Shown here one piece after another: positions 28,024-35,599 of a stretch of DNA of 64,000 bases. How positions within the stretch are numbered: position 1 is the stretch's first letter; every line of letters starts with the position of its first letter. The notes under the pieces were generated by a model that had not been told where the DNA came from, searched no databases, and worked only from the letters and a program-made list of their open reading frames with translations. The translations under genes and the position numbers were made by a program. Source of the stretch: DASYRM01 sp036004405 (lineage in GTDB: Bacteria > Acidobacteriota > Vicinamibacteria > Vicinamibacterales > UBA2999); the NCBI GenBank assembly GCA_036004405.1, contig DASYRM010000015.1, positions 42,979 to 106,978 of the forward strand, given 5' to 3'.

Positions 28024-28686
28024 TCACAAGCGATCGAGCACGGACGGCAGCGCACCCACGTCGGCCACCGTCGCCAGGGCACGAATGCCGGCCCAGGGCT
28101 CGTCGCCGAAATCTTCTCCGGTCAGCACGCGGACGAAGCGTACACCGGCGCGGGCCGCGGCGTGTCCGTCCACGGGGTGATCGCCGACGTAGAGCGCCTC
28201 GGCGCCATCGACGCCGAGACCGACGAGCGCTCGCCGGAGCCCTTCGGGGTCGGGCTTGTGCCGGGTGACGTCTTCGCCGCCGACTATCACGTCCACGGCG
28301 CCTGCAAGCCCCACGTGCTCGAGAATCGACTCGATCCGGTAGCGGTACTTCGTGGACACGATGGCGGTGCCGACACCGCGGGCGCGCATCGTCGCGAGCA
28401 CCGCGGCGGCCGGCTCATACACCGTCGTCATCGCGGTCATGACGCGGTCGGCGTGGGCGACGTAGCAGCGCCTGTACTCCTCGGCGGCTTCGTCGTTGGG
28501 CAGGGCGCCGCCGGTCAACTCGTGAAACGAGGCCTGGAGCGTCAGGCCGATGGTGCGGCGGATCGCCGCGGGCTCGGCCGGCGTCAGGCCCATGTCCGTG
28601 AACGCGGCGCGGGAGCAGTGCACGATCGCATCCGCCGAGTCGCCGAGCGTGAAGTCGAAGTCGAAGAGCACCGCGCGCACGCTCAT
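28024..28686 (-). CDS. HAD-superfamily hydrolase (phosphoglycolate phosphatase-like)
   Basis: 220 residues. Motif I FDFDFTLGDS, motif II VSTKYR, lysine in RHKPDPEGL and motif IV VGDHPVDGHAA. The helical cap between motif I and II marks subfamily I (Gph/PgmB-like). The usual DxDGTL is DFDFTL here, which is tolerated in the family. Starts in a 4-base ATGA overlap with the stop of the NAD(P)-binding gene upstream, so the two are translationally coupled. Substrate unknown. Confidence 0.88.
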   Translation of the reverse strand: MSVRAVLFDFDFTLGDSADAIVHCSRAAFTDMGLTPAEPAAIRRTIGLTLQASFHELTGGALPNDEAAEEYRRCYVAHADRVMTAMTTVYEPAAAVLATMRARGVGTAIVSTKYRYRIESILEHVGLAGAVDVIVGGEDVTRHKPDPEGLRRALVGLGVDGAEALYVGDHPVDGHAAARAGVRFVRVLTGEDFGDEPWAGIRALATVADVGALPSVLDRL

Positions 28687-29360
28687 CCTTGTGGCGAAGC
28701 TCCGCTGGCGTTGATGTCGCGCCCTTCGAGCACGCGGGAGGGATATCCCTCGGCGGCAACGCGGATGAGCGCCCGCCCGATCGTTTCGGTGTTCGTCACG
28801 CCGCCGGGCGCCACGCGGCGCAGCAGCGGATACAGCGGGCCCACGATGTCGTAAACCATCTGGTACCACCGGGTGCTCGAGCGCACCCCCTTCATCGGCT
28901 GGATGTAGCCGGGCCGGAACATGTAGGCCGCGCGGAACGGAAGCGCGAGGAGCGCATTCTCGGTCTCGCCCTTGACGCGCGCCCACATCACGCGTCCGCG
29001 CGCGCTGCTGTCGGTGCCGCTGCCCGACACGTAACAGAACACGAGATTCGGATTGGCCGCAGCCATCGATCGCGCGGCGGCCATCGTGAGGTCGAACGTG
29101 ATTCGGCGGTACGCCCCCTCGTCCATCCCCACCGATGTCACACCCAGGCAGAACAGGCAGGCGTCGAACTCCGGCCAGCGCGGCTGCAGCGGCGCGTAGT
29201 CGAAGAAGTCGCCGTGGACGACCTCTTCGAGCTTGGCGTGACGCACGCCGGTTGGTTTTCGGACGACCGCGAGCACCCGCTCAACCCGCGGCTCTGCGAA
29301 ACACTCGAGCAGAGTGCCCGCGCCAATCATGCCCGTCGCACCGAAGAGGACGACTTTCAC
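28683..29360 (-). CDS. NAD(P)-binding atypical short-chain dehydrogenase/epimerase-like protein
   Basis: 225 residues, GTG start. N-terminal dinucleotide-binding GATGMIGAG, then VVRKPTG, HGDFFDY and FCLGVTSVG. No YxxxK catalytic pair is evident in the usual place; FCYVSGSGTDSS and VKGETENALL are the corresponding blocks seen in the YybC/HTATIP2-like family of NAD(P)H-binding proteins. Likely a redox sensor or reductase of unknown substrate, coupled to the downstream HAD hydrolase. Confidence 0.8.
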   Translation of the reverse strand: MKVVLFGATGMIGAGTLLECFAEPRVERVLAVVRKPTGVRHAKLEEVVHGDFFDYAPLQPRWPEFDACLFCLGVTSVGMDEGAYRRITFDLTMAAARSMAAANPNLVFCYVSGSGTDSSARGRVMWARVKGETENALLALPFRAAYMFRPGYIQPMKGVRSSTRWYQMVYDIVGPLYPLLRRVAPGGVTNTETIGRALIRVAAEGYPSRVLEGRDINASGASPQG

Positions 29361-29377
29361 GCCACCCGTGCTGGTGA

Positions 29378-29406
29378 TTGTAATCGGGGGGGCGGTCGCA
29401 TATTCT
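29378..29406 (+). promoter_or_regulatory. Sigma-70-type promoter for the VOC gene
   Basis: TTGTAA at 29378-29383, 17-base spacer, TATTCT at 29401-29406. The predicted transcript start (about 29413) is some 27 bases before the ATG. Confidence 0.55.
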
Positions 29407-29439
29407 CGGCAGGTTTCGCCCCTTCACTGCGAGGTTTCG

Positions 29440-30519
29440 ATGAAAGCTCTCTCCGCTGCCGTCCTGTCGTGTGTGGTGTTCTGCGGTTCACTGCTGGCTC
29501 AGGCGCCGACCGCCGCGCCGCCACAGACCGAGGCCGACTTCAAGGGCGCGGTCGTGGGCTTCATGCACGCCATCCACGCGACCAACAACCTCGACACGAC
29601 CGCGGCGTTCTACAAGGAAGTGTTCGGCCTCTCGAGCCCGATTCGCCCGTTTGCGGCCGACGGTCCGCGGCAGCTGACCAACTCGCCCGAGGCCAACCTG
29701 CGGGTGTCGATGCTGCCCATTCCCGGCGGCTTCAACTTCGAGCTGACCGAGTTCACCAACACGCCCACGCGCACCGTGGGGCAGCAGCCGGCGATTTCCG
29801 ACCCCGGCGCGCCGCACATGAAGTTTCTCGTTCGCGACATCGAGCCGGTCATGGCCGGCGTGAAGAAGATGGGGCTGCCCATCATCACCACGTCGAAGGC
29901 GCCGGTGGCCGTCAAGACGCCGTTCGGCGATTCCAAGGCCATCTTCTTCCGCGACCCCGACGGCTACATCGTGGAGGCGGTGCAGATTCCCGCGCCGGCC
30001 GACGCTCCCGCCGGCAACATCATCGGCTCGATCATGGGCGTCACGGTCCGCGACATGGACGCGGACATGAAGTTCTGGGGCGACCGCATGGGGCTCGATG
30101 TCATGGGCGACAAGAAGTTCGCGAACGAGGCCGGGCGCTTGGACCTCTACGGTCTCGGCAAGGGCGCGTCGTACCGCACGATGAGCGCCACGTTCCCCTC
30201 CAGCAAGGCGCGCATCGAGTTCATCGAGTTCAAGGGCGTGCCGCGCAAGGAGTTCTCGATCCGCGTGACGGACCCGGGTGCGTCGGGCATGGCGATCCGC
30301 GTGAAGCAGATTCAAGCGCTGCTCGCGTCGCTCAAGAAGGAGGGCATCCGCGTGTCCTCGAAGAACGAGGCGCTCGTCGAGTGGAGCGCCACCATTCAGA
30401 ACGTGTTCATCAAGGATCCGAACGGTCTCAACCTCGAGCTGGTCGGCACGCCGCCCGGCGTCCCCTCCGTTCCGTTCCCGGGCACGCAGCCCGGCCGCGG
30501 CACCCGCGGGTCGCAGTAG
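29440..30519 (+). CDS. Exported two-domain VOC (glyoxalase/dioxygenase-fold) protein
   Basis: 359 residues from ATG 29440 with GAGG at 29431. N-terminal signal peptide (MKALSAAVLSCVVFCGSLLAQ). Two VOC modules: about 38-185 (NNLDTTAAFYKEVFGL ... FFRDPDGYIVEAVQI) and about 195-345 (DMDADMKFWGDRMGLD ... NVFIKDPNGLNLELVG). DPDGYIVE and DPNGLNLE keep the acidic metal ligand position of the family. Ring-cleaving dioxygenase, glyoxalase or binding protein are all possible; export is unusual for the enzymatic members. Confidence 0.85.
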   Translation: MKALSAAVLSCVVFCGSLLAQAPTAAPPQTEADFKGAVVGFMHAIHATNNLDTTAAFYKEVFGLSSPIRPFAADGPRQLTNSPEANLRVSMLPIPGGFNFELTEFTNTPTRTVGQQPAISDPGAPHMKFLVRDIEPVMAGVKKMGLPIITTSKAPVAVKTPFGDSKAIFFRDPDGYIVEAVQIPAPADAPAGNIIGSIMGVTVRDMDADMKFWGDRMGLDVMGDKKFANEAGRLDLYGLGKGASYRTMSATFPSSKARIEFIEFKGVPRKEFSIRVTDPGASGMAIRVKQIQALLASLKKEGIRVSSKNEALVEWSATIQNVFIKDPNGLNLELVGTPPGVPSVPFPGTQPGRGTRGSQ

Positions 30520-30534
30520 GCGCCGCAATCGTGG

Positions 30535-30554
30535 GGGCCGCCTTCAGGCGGCCC
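30535..30554. repeat. Intergenic hairpin element
   Basis: GGGCCGCCT (30535-30543), loop TC, AGGCGGCCC (30546-30554). Between the VOC and TIGR03435 genes; same core as at 28001. Possible terminator. Confidence 0.7.
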
Positions 30555-30592
30555 GTGCGACCTAGTCTGACTTGATGTAAGATGCGCCGCAC

Positions 30593-31420
30593 ATGGCGCG
30601 TCTTGCGTTTTCAGCCATTGCATTTCTCGTGGCGTTGGCCTGTCTTGCGACGCCCTCACTGCTCGCAGGCGGGCAGGAGGCGGCGGCCCGCCCCCGCCCA
30701 ACGTTCGAGGCGGCGTCGGTGAAATCGCACCGCGGCGGCGAGCGCACCCGGAACACGATTCTGCCGGGAGGCCGCTACAGCGCCACCAACGTGCCGCTGC
30801 GCATGATGATTCGCAGCGCCTACGGCATTCAGGACTTTCAACTGGTCGGCGGTCCGGCTTGGCTGAACACCGACGGCTACGACGTCGTTGCCAAGGCCGC
30901 CACCGACGAACCGCCCGACCGGCTCTTCGCGATGGTGCGGAGTCTCCTCGAAGACCGGTTCCGGCTCGTGGCACACCGCGAGACGCGCACTCTGCCCGTT
31001 TATGCGCTCGTCCGCGTGAACCCCGACAGGCTTGGACGCCAGCTGCGCCCATCGGATGCCGACTGCGCGGGACCGCCGGCGGCGCCCGGACGGCCGCGGT
31101 GCGGCATCCTCATGAACTTCGGAGAGCTGCGCGGCACTGGAGCGAGCCTCGGGCAGCTGGCAACGAGTCTGGCGCCGTTTTCGGGCCGCGCCATCCAGGA
31201 TCGCACCGGTGCCAGCGGGGCGTTCGATTTCGAGCTGCAGTTCACGCCTGATCCGGTTGCCTTCCCGGCGCCACCGGGAGCGCAACCGCCCGCCGCAAGC
31301 GCCGACGGTCCGTCGCTCTTCACCGCGGTGCAGGAGCAGCTCGGGCTGAAGCTGGAATCGACGACGGCTCCACTGGAAGTGCTCGTGATCGATCGCGTCG
31401 AGCGGCCGACCAACGACTGA
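30593..31420 (+). CDS. TIGR03435-family exported protein (copy 1)
   Basis: 275 residues with a signal peptide. Matches the soil-associated TIGR03435 family, which is strongly expanded in Acidobacteriota: FEAASVKSH after the signal, MMIRSAYGIQDFQLVGGPAWL, LLEDRFRLVAHRETRTLPVYALV, and the closing SLFTAVQEQLGLKLES ... VLVIDRVERPTND. Function is not known. A 140-residue membrane protein follows after seven bases, perhaps a functional partner. Confidence 0.92.
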   Translation: MARLAFSAIAFLVALACLATPSLLAGGQEAAARPRPTFEAASVKSHRGGERTRNTILPGGRYSATNVPLRMMIRSAYGIQDFQLVGGPAWLNTDGYDVVAKAATDEPPDRLFAMVRSLLEDRFRLVAHRETRTLPVYALVRVNPDRLGRQLRPSDADCAGPPAAPGRPRCGILMNFGELRGTGASLGQLATSLAPFSGRAIQDRTGASGAFDFELQFTPDPVAFPAPPGAQPPAASADGPSLFTAVQEQLGLKLESTTAPLEVLVIDRVERPTND

Positions 31421-31427
31421 CGCGCCG

Positions 31428-31850
31428 ATGCCTGCGGAGATTGTCCTGCGGCGGCTCTACTGGGTGGGCCCGGCAACCGTGGGGGCCGCGGTCGCCGCGG
31501 TGATGGCCGTGCAGGAAGCGAGCCTGCTTCTCCTGGACGACCTGCCGAAGTTCTCGGGGCGCATCCTGCGCTCGAACGAGCCGGCGTTTGCGGCCGCCCT
31601 CTTCGTCGGCTGTGCGGTACTGATCTTCCCGATCGTTGTCGACGCGGCCAAGAACCCGCTGCGGACGTTTCGCAGGCTGGCGCTTGGCGTCCTGCTCGTG
31701 TCATGCATCCCGAATTCCATTGCGGCCTTCTCCCGGGACGCGGGCATAGAGTGGGGAATGCTGGCCCTCATGGTGATGCACGTGGTGGCGTGGGCCGTGA
31801 CTGTGGCTATGCTGACCCGGTTGACGCTCAAGAGGACCACCACAGCCTGA
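31428..31850 (+). CDS. Small four-helix membrane protein
   Basis: 140 residues with four hydrophobic segments (about 15-35, 52-72, 82-102, 108-132). No family recognised. It starts seven bases after the TIGR03435 gene and is probably co-transcribed. Charged residues between helices 2 and 3 (KNPLRTFRR) suggest a cytoplasmic loop there. Confidence 0.65.
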   Translation: MPAEIVLRRLYWVGPATVGAAVAAVMAVQEASLLLLDDLPKFSGRILRSNEPAFAAALFVGCAVLIFPIVVDAAKNPLRTFRRLALGVLLVSCIPNSIAAFSRDAGIEWGMLALMVMHVVAWAVTVAMLTRLTLKRTTTA

Positions 31851-32083
31851 TCCCACGTTCACAACACCGCACACGAACATCATGCCAGCGCATTTTTGGC
31901 TTGACAGGTTTTTCGAGCGCGCGCGGCTGAAGCTGCCTCTCGATCCTTAGAGCGCCCGACGACTCGCTGCACGGATCGCTGAGGCGCGATCGGCGATCGA
32001 GCCATGATTTTCGTCGTCGGGCGATCCGATCGCGCCACGACGCGTCACACAGGAGGACGAAATGTGCGGCGTTACTATCGCGC

Positions 32084-32936
32084 ATGACGCCTCCCCTTCT
32101 TTCCACCACTGAACCCGCGACGGTCGAACAGCTCGGCGAAGCCATTGCCTCCAGCAAGCGCTCGAGGCCGCGTCGGATCGGCTCTATCAGGAGAGCCGAC
32201 AGGCCACGGCACCCGATCGCCTCGAAGAGGAGGTCACGTCCGATCAGCGCCGGGCCGACGCCTGACCCTCATGGCCGAAGCCGCGCTCAACGCGGACCTC
32301 GACCGCGGCTCAGCAGCCGATCGTTACCAGGTCGTGCTGCACGTCGAGACGGCGGCCACGCCGGTGTCGCCGCAGGCACCGCCGGTTCTGGAGCTCGCCG
32401 ATGGTCCGATCAGCGTTTCTGCAGAAACATCGCGACGCCTGTCCTGCGACGCCGCTGTCGTCCTCATTCACGAGAACGCCGATGGGTCGGTACTCGACGT
32501 GGGGCGCAAGACTCGCACGGTCCCGGCTCCGATTCGTCGCGCGCTGACCGCCCGCGACAGGCGGTGCCTGTTCCCCGGCTGTAACGCGCGACGTTGCGAC
32601 GCCCACCATATCGATCACTGGGCGGACGGCGGGCCCACGGCGCTCGACAACCTGATCCTGGTCTGTCGCCGCCACCACAGGCTGCTGCATGAAGGCGGCT
32701 TCAGCGTCGAGCGAACCGCGGAGGGAGACGTCACGTTCCGACGCCCAGACGGCCGGCGGGTGGAACTCGCGCCACTGCTCACATGGAGCGGACTTCAGGT
32801 GGTTCCGGCAGGCGTATCGGGCCGATCGCTGCGCGTCTCGGATGGAACGCCGTTCAACGTGGGCTACGCCATCGATGTGCTCCACCCGCGCGCGAACCCG
32901 TCGTCTCGTGCGGCGAGTGCCGCGCGCCATCCCTAG
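32084..32936 (+). pseudogene. Decayed DUF222-HNH endonuclease gene
   Basis: The pieces lie in three frames. Codons from 32084 give MTPPLLSTTEPATVEQLGEA, a normal DUF222 N-terminus. Near 32157 the frame changes and the text jumps to ALEAASDRLYQESRQ, the end of the DUF222 domain, so most of that domain (I estimate over 150 residues) is missing. A TGA at 32263-32265, where one base is missing, then moves the rest into a third frame (LTLMAEAALN onwards). That last part includes an intact HNH motif (CLFPGCNARRCDAHHIDHW ... LDNLILVCRRHHRLLHE). ATG 32271 could still give a truncated HNH protein. A strong AGGAGG at 32051 sits nearer to a 16-codon ORF (32062-32112) than to this gene. Confidence 0.75.
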
Positions 32937-33622
32937 ATCAGGGGACCGAGCTCGAGAAGAGTGGCGATTCTCGAATAAGAGCCTCCGGGTTCTGACGCGG
33001 GCCTACGTACCCCTCGATCGAGCCAGATCGCGCGGAAGCCGGCCGCGGTTGCGCCCTCGACGTCGCGCCTCCAGTCGTCCCCAACGTGCACGCACTGCTC
33101 GGCGCGCGCGCCGATCGCCGCGGCGGCGTGGTGAAAGATGCCGGGGTCGGGTTTCGACAGCTTCGACGCGTCGCTGGTCACCACGACTCTGAACCGATCG
33201 GCAATGCCGGTTCGCGCGAGCTTCTGGCGCTGCTGCTCCTCCAGACCGTTGGTGATGACGCCGAGCGGCCGGTGCGCCAAAGCGTCGAGCGCCGGAATCA
33301 CGTCGTCGAAGAGCGCCCAACTCGCCTCATAGGCCTCCAGGAACTCGCGGGTCCGGGCGTCGCAGTCTTCGTCGGCGAGACGCGCCTGGAATACGTCGCG
33401 CACGCGCTCCCGCCGTTGCTCGACGAACGACAGCTCGCCGCGCAGATGACGTTCGAAGTGGTAGTCGAGGGCCGTGCGCCACGCACGGATGAAGGCGGTC
33501 TCGTCGGCATGCGGCAGTCCTGGACGCCAGGCGATGAAGAGCTGCGCCAGGTAGGCCTGCTGCGCCCCGGTGTCGTCGAGCAGCGTGTCGTCGAGGTCGA
33601 AGAAGAGCGGGCCTTCAGCCAT
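32933..33622 (-). CDS. HAD-superfamily hydrolase (YjjG-like)
   Basis: 229 residues. Motif I FFDLDDTLLDD, motif II VITNGLEEQQ, lysine in SKLSKPDPGIF and motif IV HVGDDWRRDVEGA. The TNG and KPDP..F..A wording fits the YjjG/nucleotidase-like group. Housecleaning phosphatase on nucleotides or sugars is likely. Its stop overlaps the end of the plus-strand HNH pseudogene by four bases. Confidence 0.9.
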   Translation of the reverse strand: MAEGPLFFDLDDTLLDDTGAQQAYLAQLFIAWRPGLPHADETAFIRAWRTALDYHFERHLRGELSFVEQRRERVRDVFQARLADEDCDARTREFLEAYEASWALFDDVIPALDALAHRPLGVITNGLEEQQRQKLARTGIADRFRVVVTSDASKLSKPDPGIFHHAAAAIGARAEQCVHVGDDWRRDVEGATAAGFRAIWLDRGVRRPASEPGGSYSRIATLLELGPLI

Positions 33623-33629
33623 GCGATCA

Positions 33630-33649
33630 GGGCGGTCTGAAGACCGCCC
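33630..33649. repeat. Intergenic hairpin element
   Basis: GGGCGGTCT (33630-33638), loop GA, AGACCGCCC (33641-33649). Followed on the plus strand by TCTAC, whose CTA is the stop codon of the minus-strand gene ending at 33651. Confidence 0.75.
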
Positions 33650-33650
33650 T

Positions 33651-34121
33651 CTACTTCTTCTTTGGCTTCATGCCGCGCACCATCGTCACGGCGTTGGCAA
33701 TGCGGCGTGCGCGCGTCTCAGGCTTCTTCGCGCCCTCTATCGCCTCGGCGTGCTCACGCTGATGCGTGAAGCTCAACTCGCGCCAGCGGTCCCACGCCGG
33801 CGGCGCGGCCTTGAGCGCCTTGACCAGATCTGCGGGCGGCGTCACCACGCGCGGTTCGTCGTCGAGGTCGAGCCGCACTTCCACCTTTTCGCCGCCCTCG
33901 AGCCCCGCGGCTTCTCGATAGCTGGTGCGAAGCCCGATACAGGGCGGCCCGCCCATGGCGGCGATAGTGGTGCGGAACGTGTAGCCGTTCAGCGTCACCT
34001 TCACCGGCGCGCGCACCTTCCCGAACACTTCCTTGGGATCGAACGGCAGCACGATGTAGCCGGCGGGCCCGGCCCGCTGGAACGTCCCCTTGAAGACGAT
34101 GTGCGGCGCGCTTTTGCTCAC
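33651..34121 (-). CDS. DUF1905/YdeI (OmdA-like) protein
   Basis: 156 residues from a GTG at 34121. N-terminal DUF1905 beta-barrel (FKGTFQRAGPAGYIVLPFDPKEVFG) and C-terminal YdeI/OmpD-associated helix pair (FTHQREHAEAIEGAKKPETRARRIANAV). In other bacteria the C-terminal module is tied to bacteriocin or peptide resistance; role here unknown. GTGA overlap with the threonine aldolase stop indicates translational coupling. TAG stop lies at the edge of a hairpin element. Confidence 0.85.
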   Translation of the reverse strand: MSKSAPHIVFKGTFQRAGPAGYIVLPFDPKEVFGKVRAPVKVTLNGYTFRTTIAAMGGPPCIGLRTSYREAAGLEGGEKVEVRLDLDDEPRVVTPPADLVKALKAAPPAWDRWRELSFTHQREHAEAIEGAKKPETRARRIANAVTMVRGMKPKKK

Positions 34122-35149
34122 GACGCCTCCGCGATTCCCGCCAGCACGCCGCCTGCCTGCTCGCACTGCGCCCGCGTGACGTCGAGATGCGTCACCGCCC
34201 GCAACGTCCGCGGGCCGAAGGCGAACAGCAGCACACCCTTCTCCCTGGCGCGCGCGACCATCGTCGCGGCGTCGGGCGCGCCGTCGGCGACACCGAAGAC
34301 GACGATGTTTGTCTGGACCGTGGCGAGATCGAGCTCGATCCGCGGGCTCGCGGCCAGCCGCCGCGCCAACAGCGCCGCGTTGGCGTGGTCGGTCTTCAGC
34401 TGATCGCCGTGATGATCCAGGGCGTAGGCCGCCGCCGCGGCAAAGACGCCTACCTGCCGCATGGCGCCGCCGAAGATGCGACGGTGCCGCACCGCCTGCG
34501 CGATCACCGCGCGCGTGCCGGCCAGCATCGAGCCGCCGGGAGCGCCCAGCCCCTTCGAGAACGCCACCGACACGAGGTCGAACGGCGCGGCCATCGTGGC
34601 CGCCGGCACACCGCTCGCCACTTCGGCGTTCCACAACCTGGCTCCGTCGAGGTACGACGCCATGGCGTGCTGGCGCGCGGCCGCGCACACGCTGACGGCC
34701 TCATTTTGCGGGAACACGATGCCGCCGGACCGGTTGTGGGTGTTCTCGATCTCGACGAGCGTAGTGGCCGGCGTGATGACGTGGCCAGGCGCCACGCGCG
34801 CCGCGAGCAACTCCGCGGCGGTGAAGACGCCGCCGCTGCCGATCTCGGTGAACTGCACGCCGGCATTGGCGCCGCCGCCGCCCATCTCCGACCACACGGC
34901 GTGGCTCTGGCGGCTCACGAGCACCGTATCGCCGGGGCGCGTCAGCACGCGCAGCGCCACCTGATTCGCCATCGTTCCGGACGGCACCCAGAGCGCCGCT
35001 TCCTTGCCGAGGAGTGCGGCCACGCGCTCCTGCAGCGCGTTGACGGTGGGGTCTTCTCCGAACTGGTCGTCACCGACCGGCGCCGCGGCCATCGCGGCGC
35101 GCATCGCGTCGGTCGGCTTGGTGACGGTGTCGGAGCGGAGGTCGATCAT
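34118..35149 (-). CDS. ltaE: Low-specificity L-threonine aldolase
   Basis: 343 residues. PLP-dependent cleavage of threonine/allo-threonine to glycine and acetaldehyde. N-terminal MIDLRSDTVTKPT is diagnostic; GDDQFGEDPTV, TMANQVAL, IENTHNRSGGIVFP and the Schiff-base lysine in FSKGLGAPGGS follow in order. Normal length. It lies between osmC-like and YdeI-like genes, all on the minus strand with short gaps. Confidence 0.93.
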   Translation of the reverse strand: MIDLRSDTVTKPTDAMRAAMAAAPVGDDQFGEDPTVNALQERVAALLGKEAALWVPSGTMANQVALRVLTRPGDTVLVSRQSHAVWSEMGGGGANAGVQFTEIGSGGVFTAAELLAARVAPGHVITPATTLVEIENTHNRSGGIVFPQNEAVSVCAAARQHAMASYLDGARLWNAEVASGVPAATMAAPFDLVSVAFSKGLGAPGGSMLAGTRAVIAQAVRHRRIFGGAMRQVGVFAAAAAYALDHHGDQLKTDHANAALLARRLAASPRIELDLATVQTNIVVFGVADGAPDAATMVARAREKGVLLFAFGPRTLRAVTHLDVTRAQCEQAGGVLAGIAEAS

Positions 35150-35164
35150 CTTCCGATGGTCGCC

Positions 35165-35590
35165 CTACGATTCGAGGCTCGCGTCCATCGTAATCGTGGC
35201 GTTGAGCACCTTCGACACCGGGCAGCCGGCCTTGGCATTGTTGGCCGCGGTCTGAAACTGCGGCGCGTCGGCGCCGGGCACCTTGGCCTTCACCGTGAGG
35301 TGGACGGCGGTGATTGCGAAGCCGTCGCCGACCTTCTCCAGCGACACGGCGGCCGACGTTCTGATCTCGGCCGGCGTCAGCCCCAGCGTTCCGAGCTGCG
35401 CCGAAAGCGCCATCGAGAAACAGCCGGCATGCGCCGCGGCGATGAGCTCCTCGGGATTGGTGCCCTTGCCGTCCTCGAAGCGCGTGCTGAACGAGTACTG
35501 CGTATCGGCGAGCACGCCACTGTCCGACGAGATGGTGCCCTTGCCGTCCTTGAGACCGCCCTTCCACACCGCCGACGCATTCCGCTTCAT
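35165..35590 (-). CDS. OsmC-family peroxiredoxin
   Basis: 141 residues. The two redox cysteines of the family are in AHAGCFSMA and AKAGCPVSK; SSGVL-like and NPEELIAAAHAGC blocks match OsmC. Reduces organic hydroperoxides in the cytoplasm. The sequence between the cysteines is of OsmC rather than Ohr length. Ten bases downstream of parE, so possibly on the same transcript. Confidence 0.93.
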   Translation of the reverse strand: MKRNASAVWKGGLKDGKGTISSDSGVLADTQYSFSTRFEDGKGTNPEELIAAAHAGCFSMALSAQLGTLGLTPAEIRTSAAVSLEKVGDGFAITAVHLTVKAKVPGADAPQFQTAANNAKAGCPVSKVLNATITMDASLES

Positions 35591-35599
35591 GAGTTCCCC

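Noticed and set aside
31901..31930. TTGACA upstream of the HNH pseudogene
   Set aside because: No acceptable -10 at any usual spacing.
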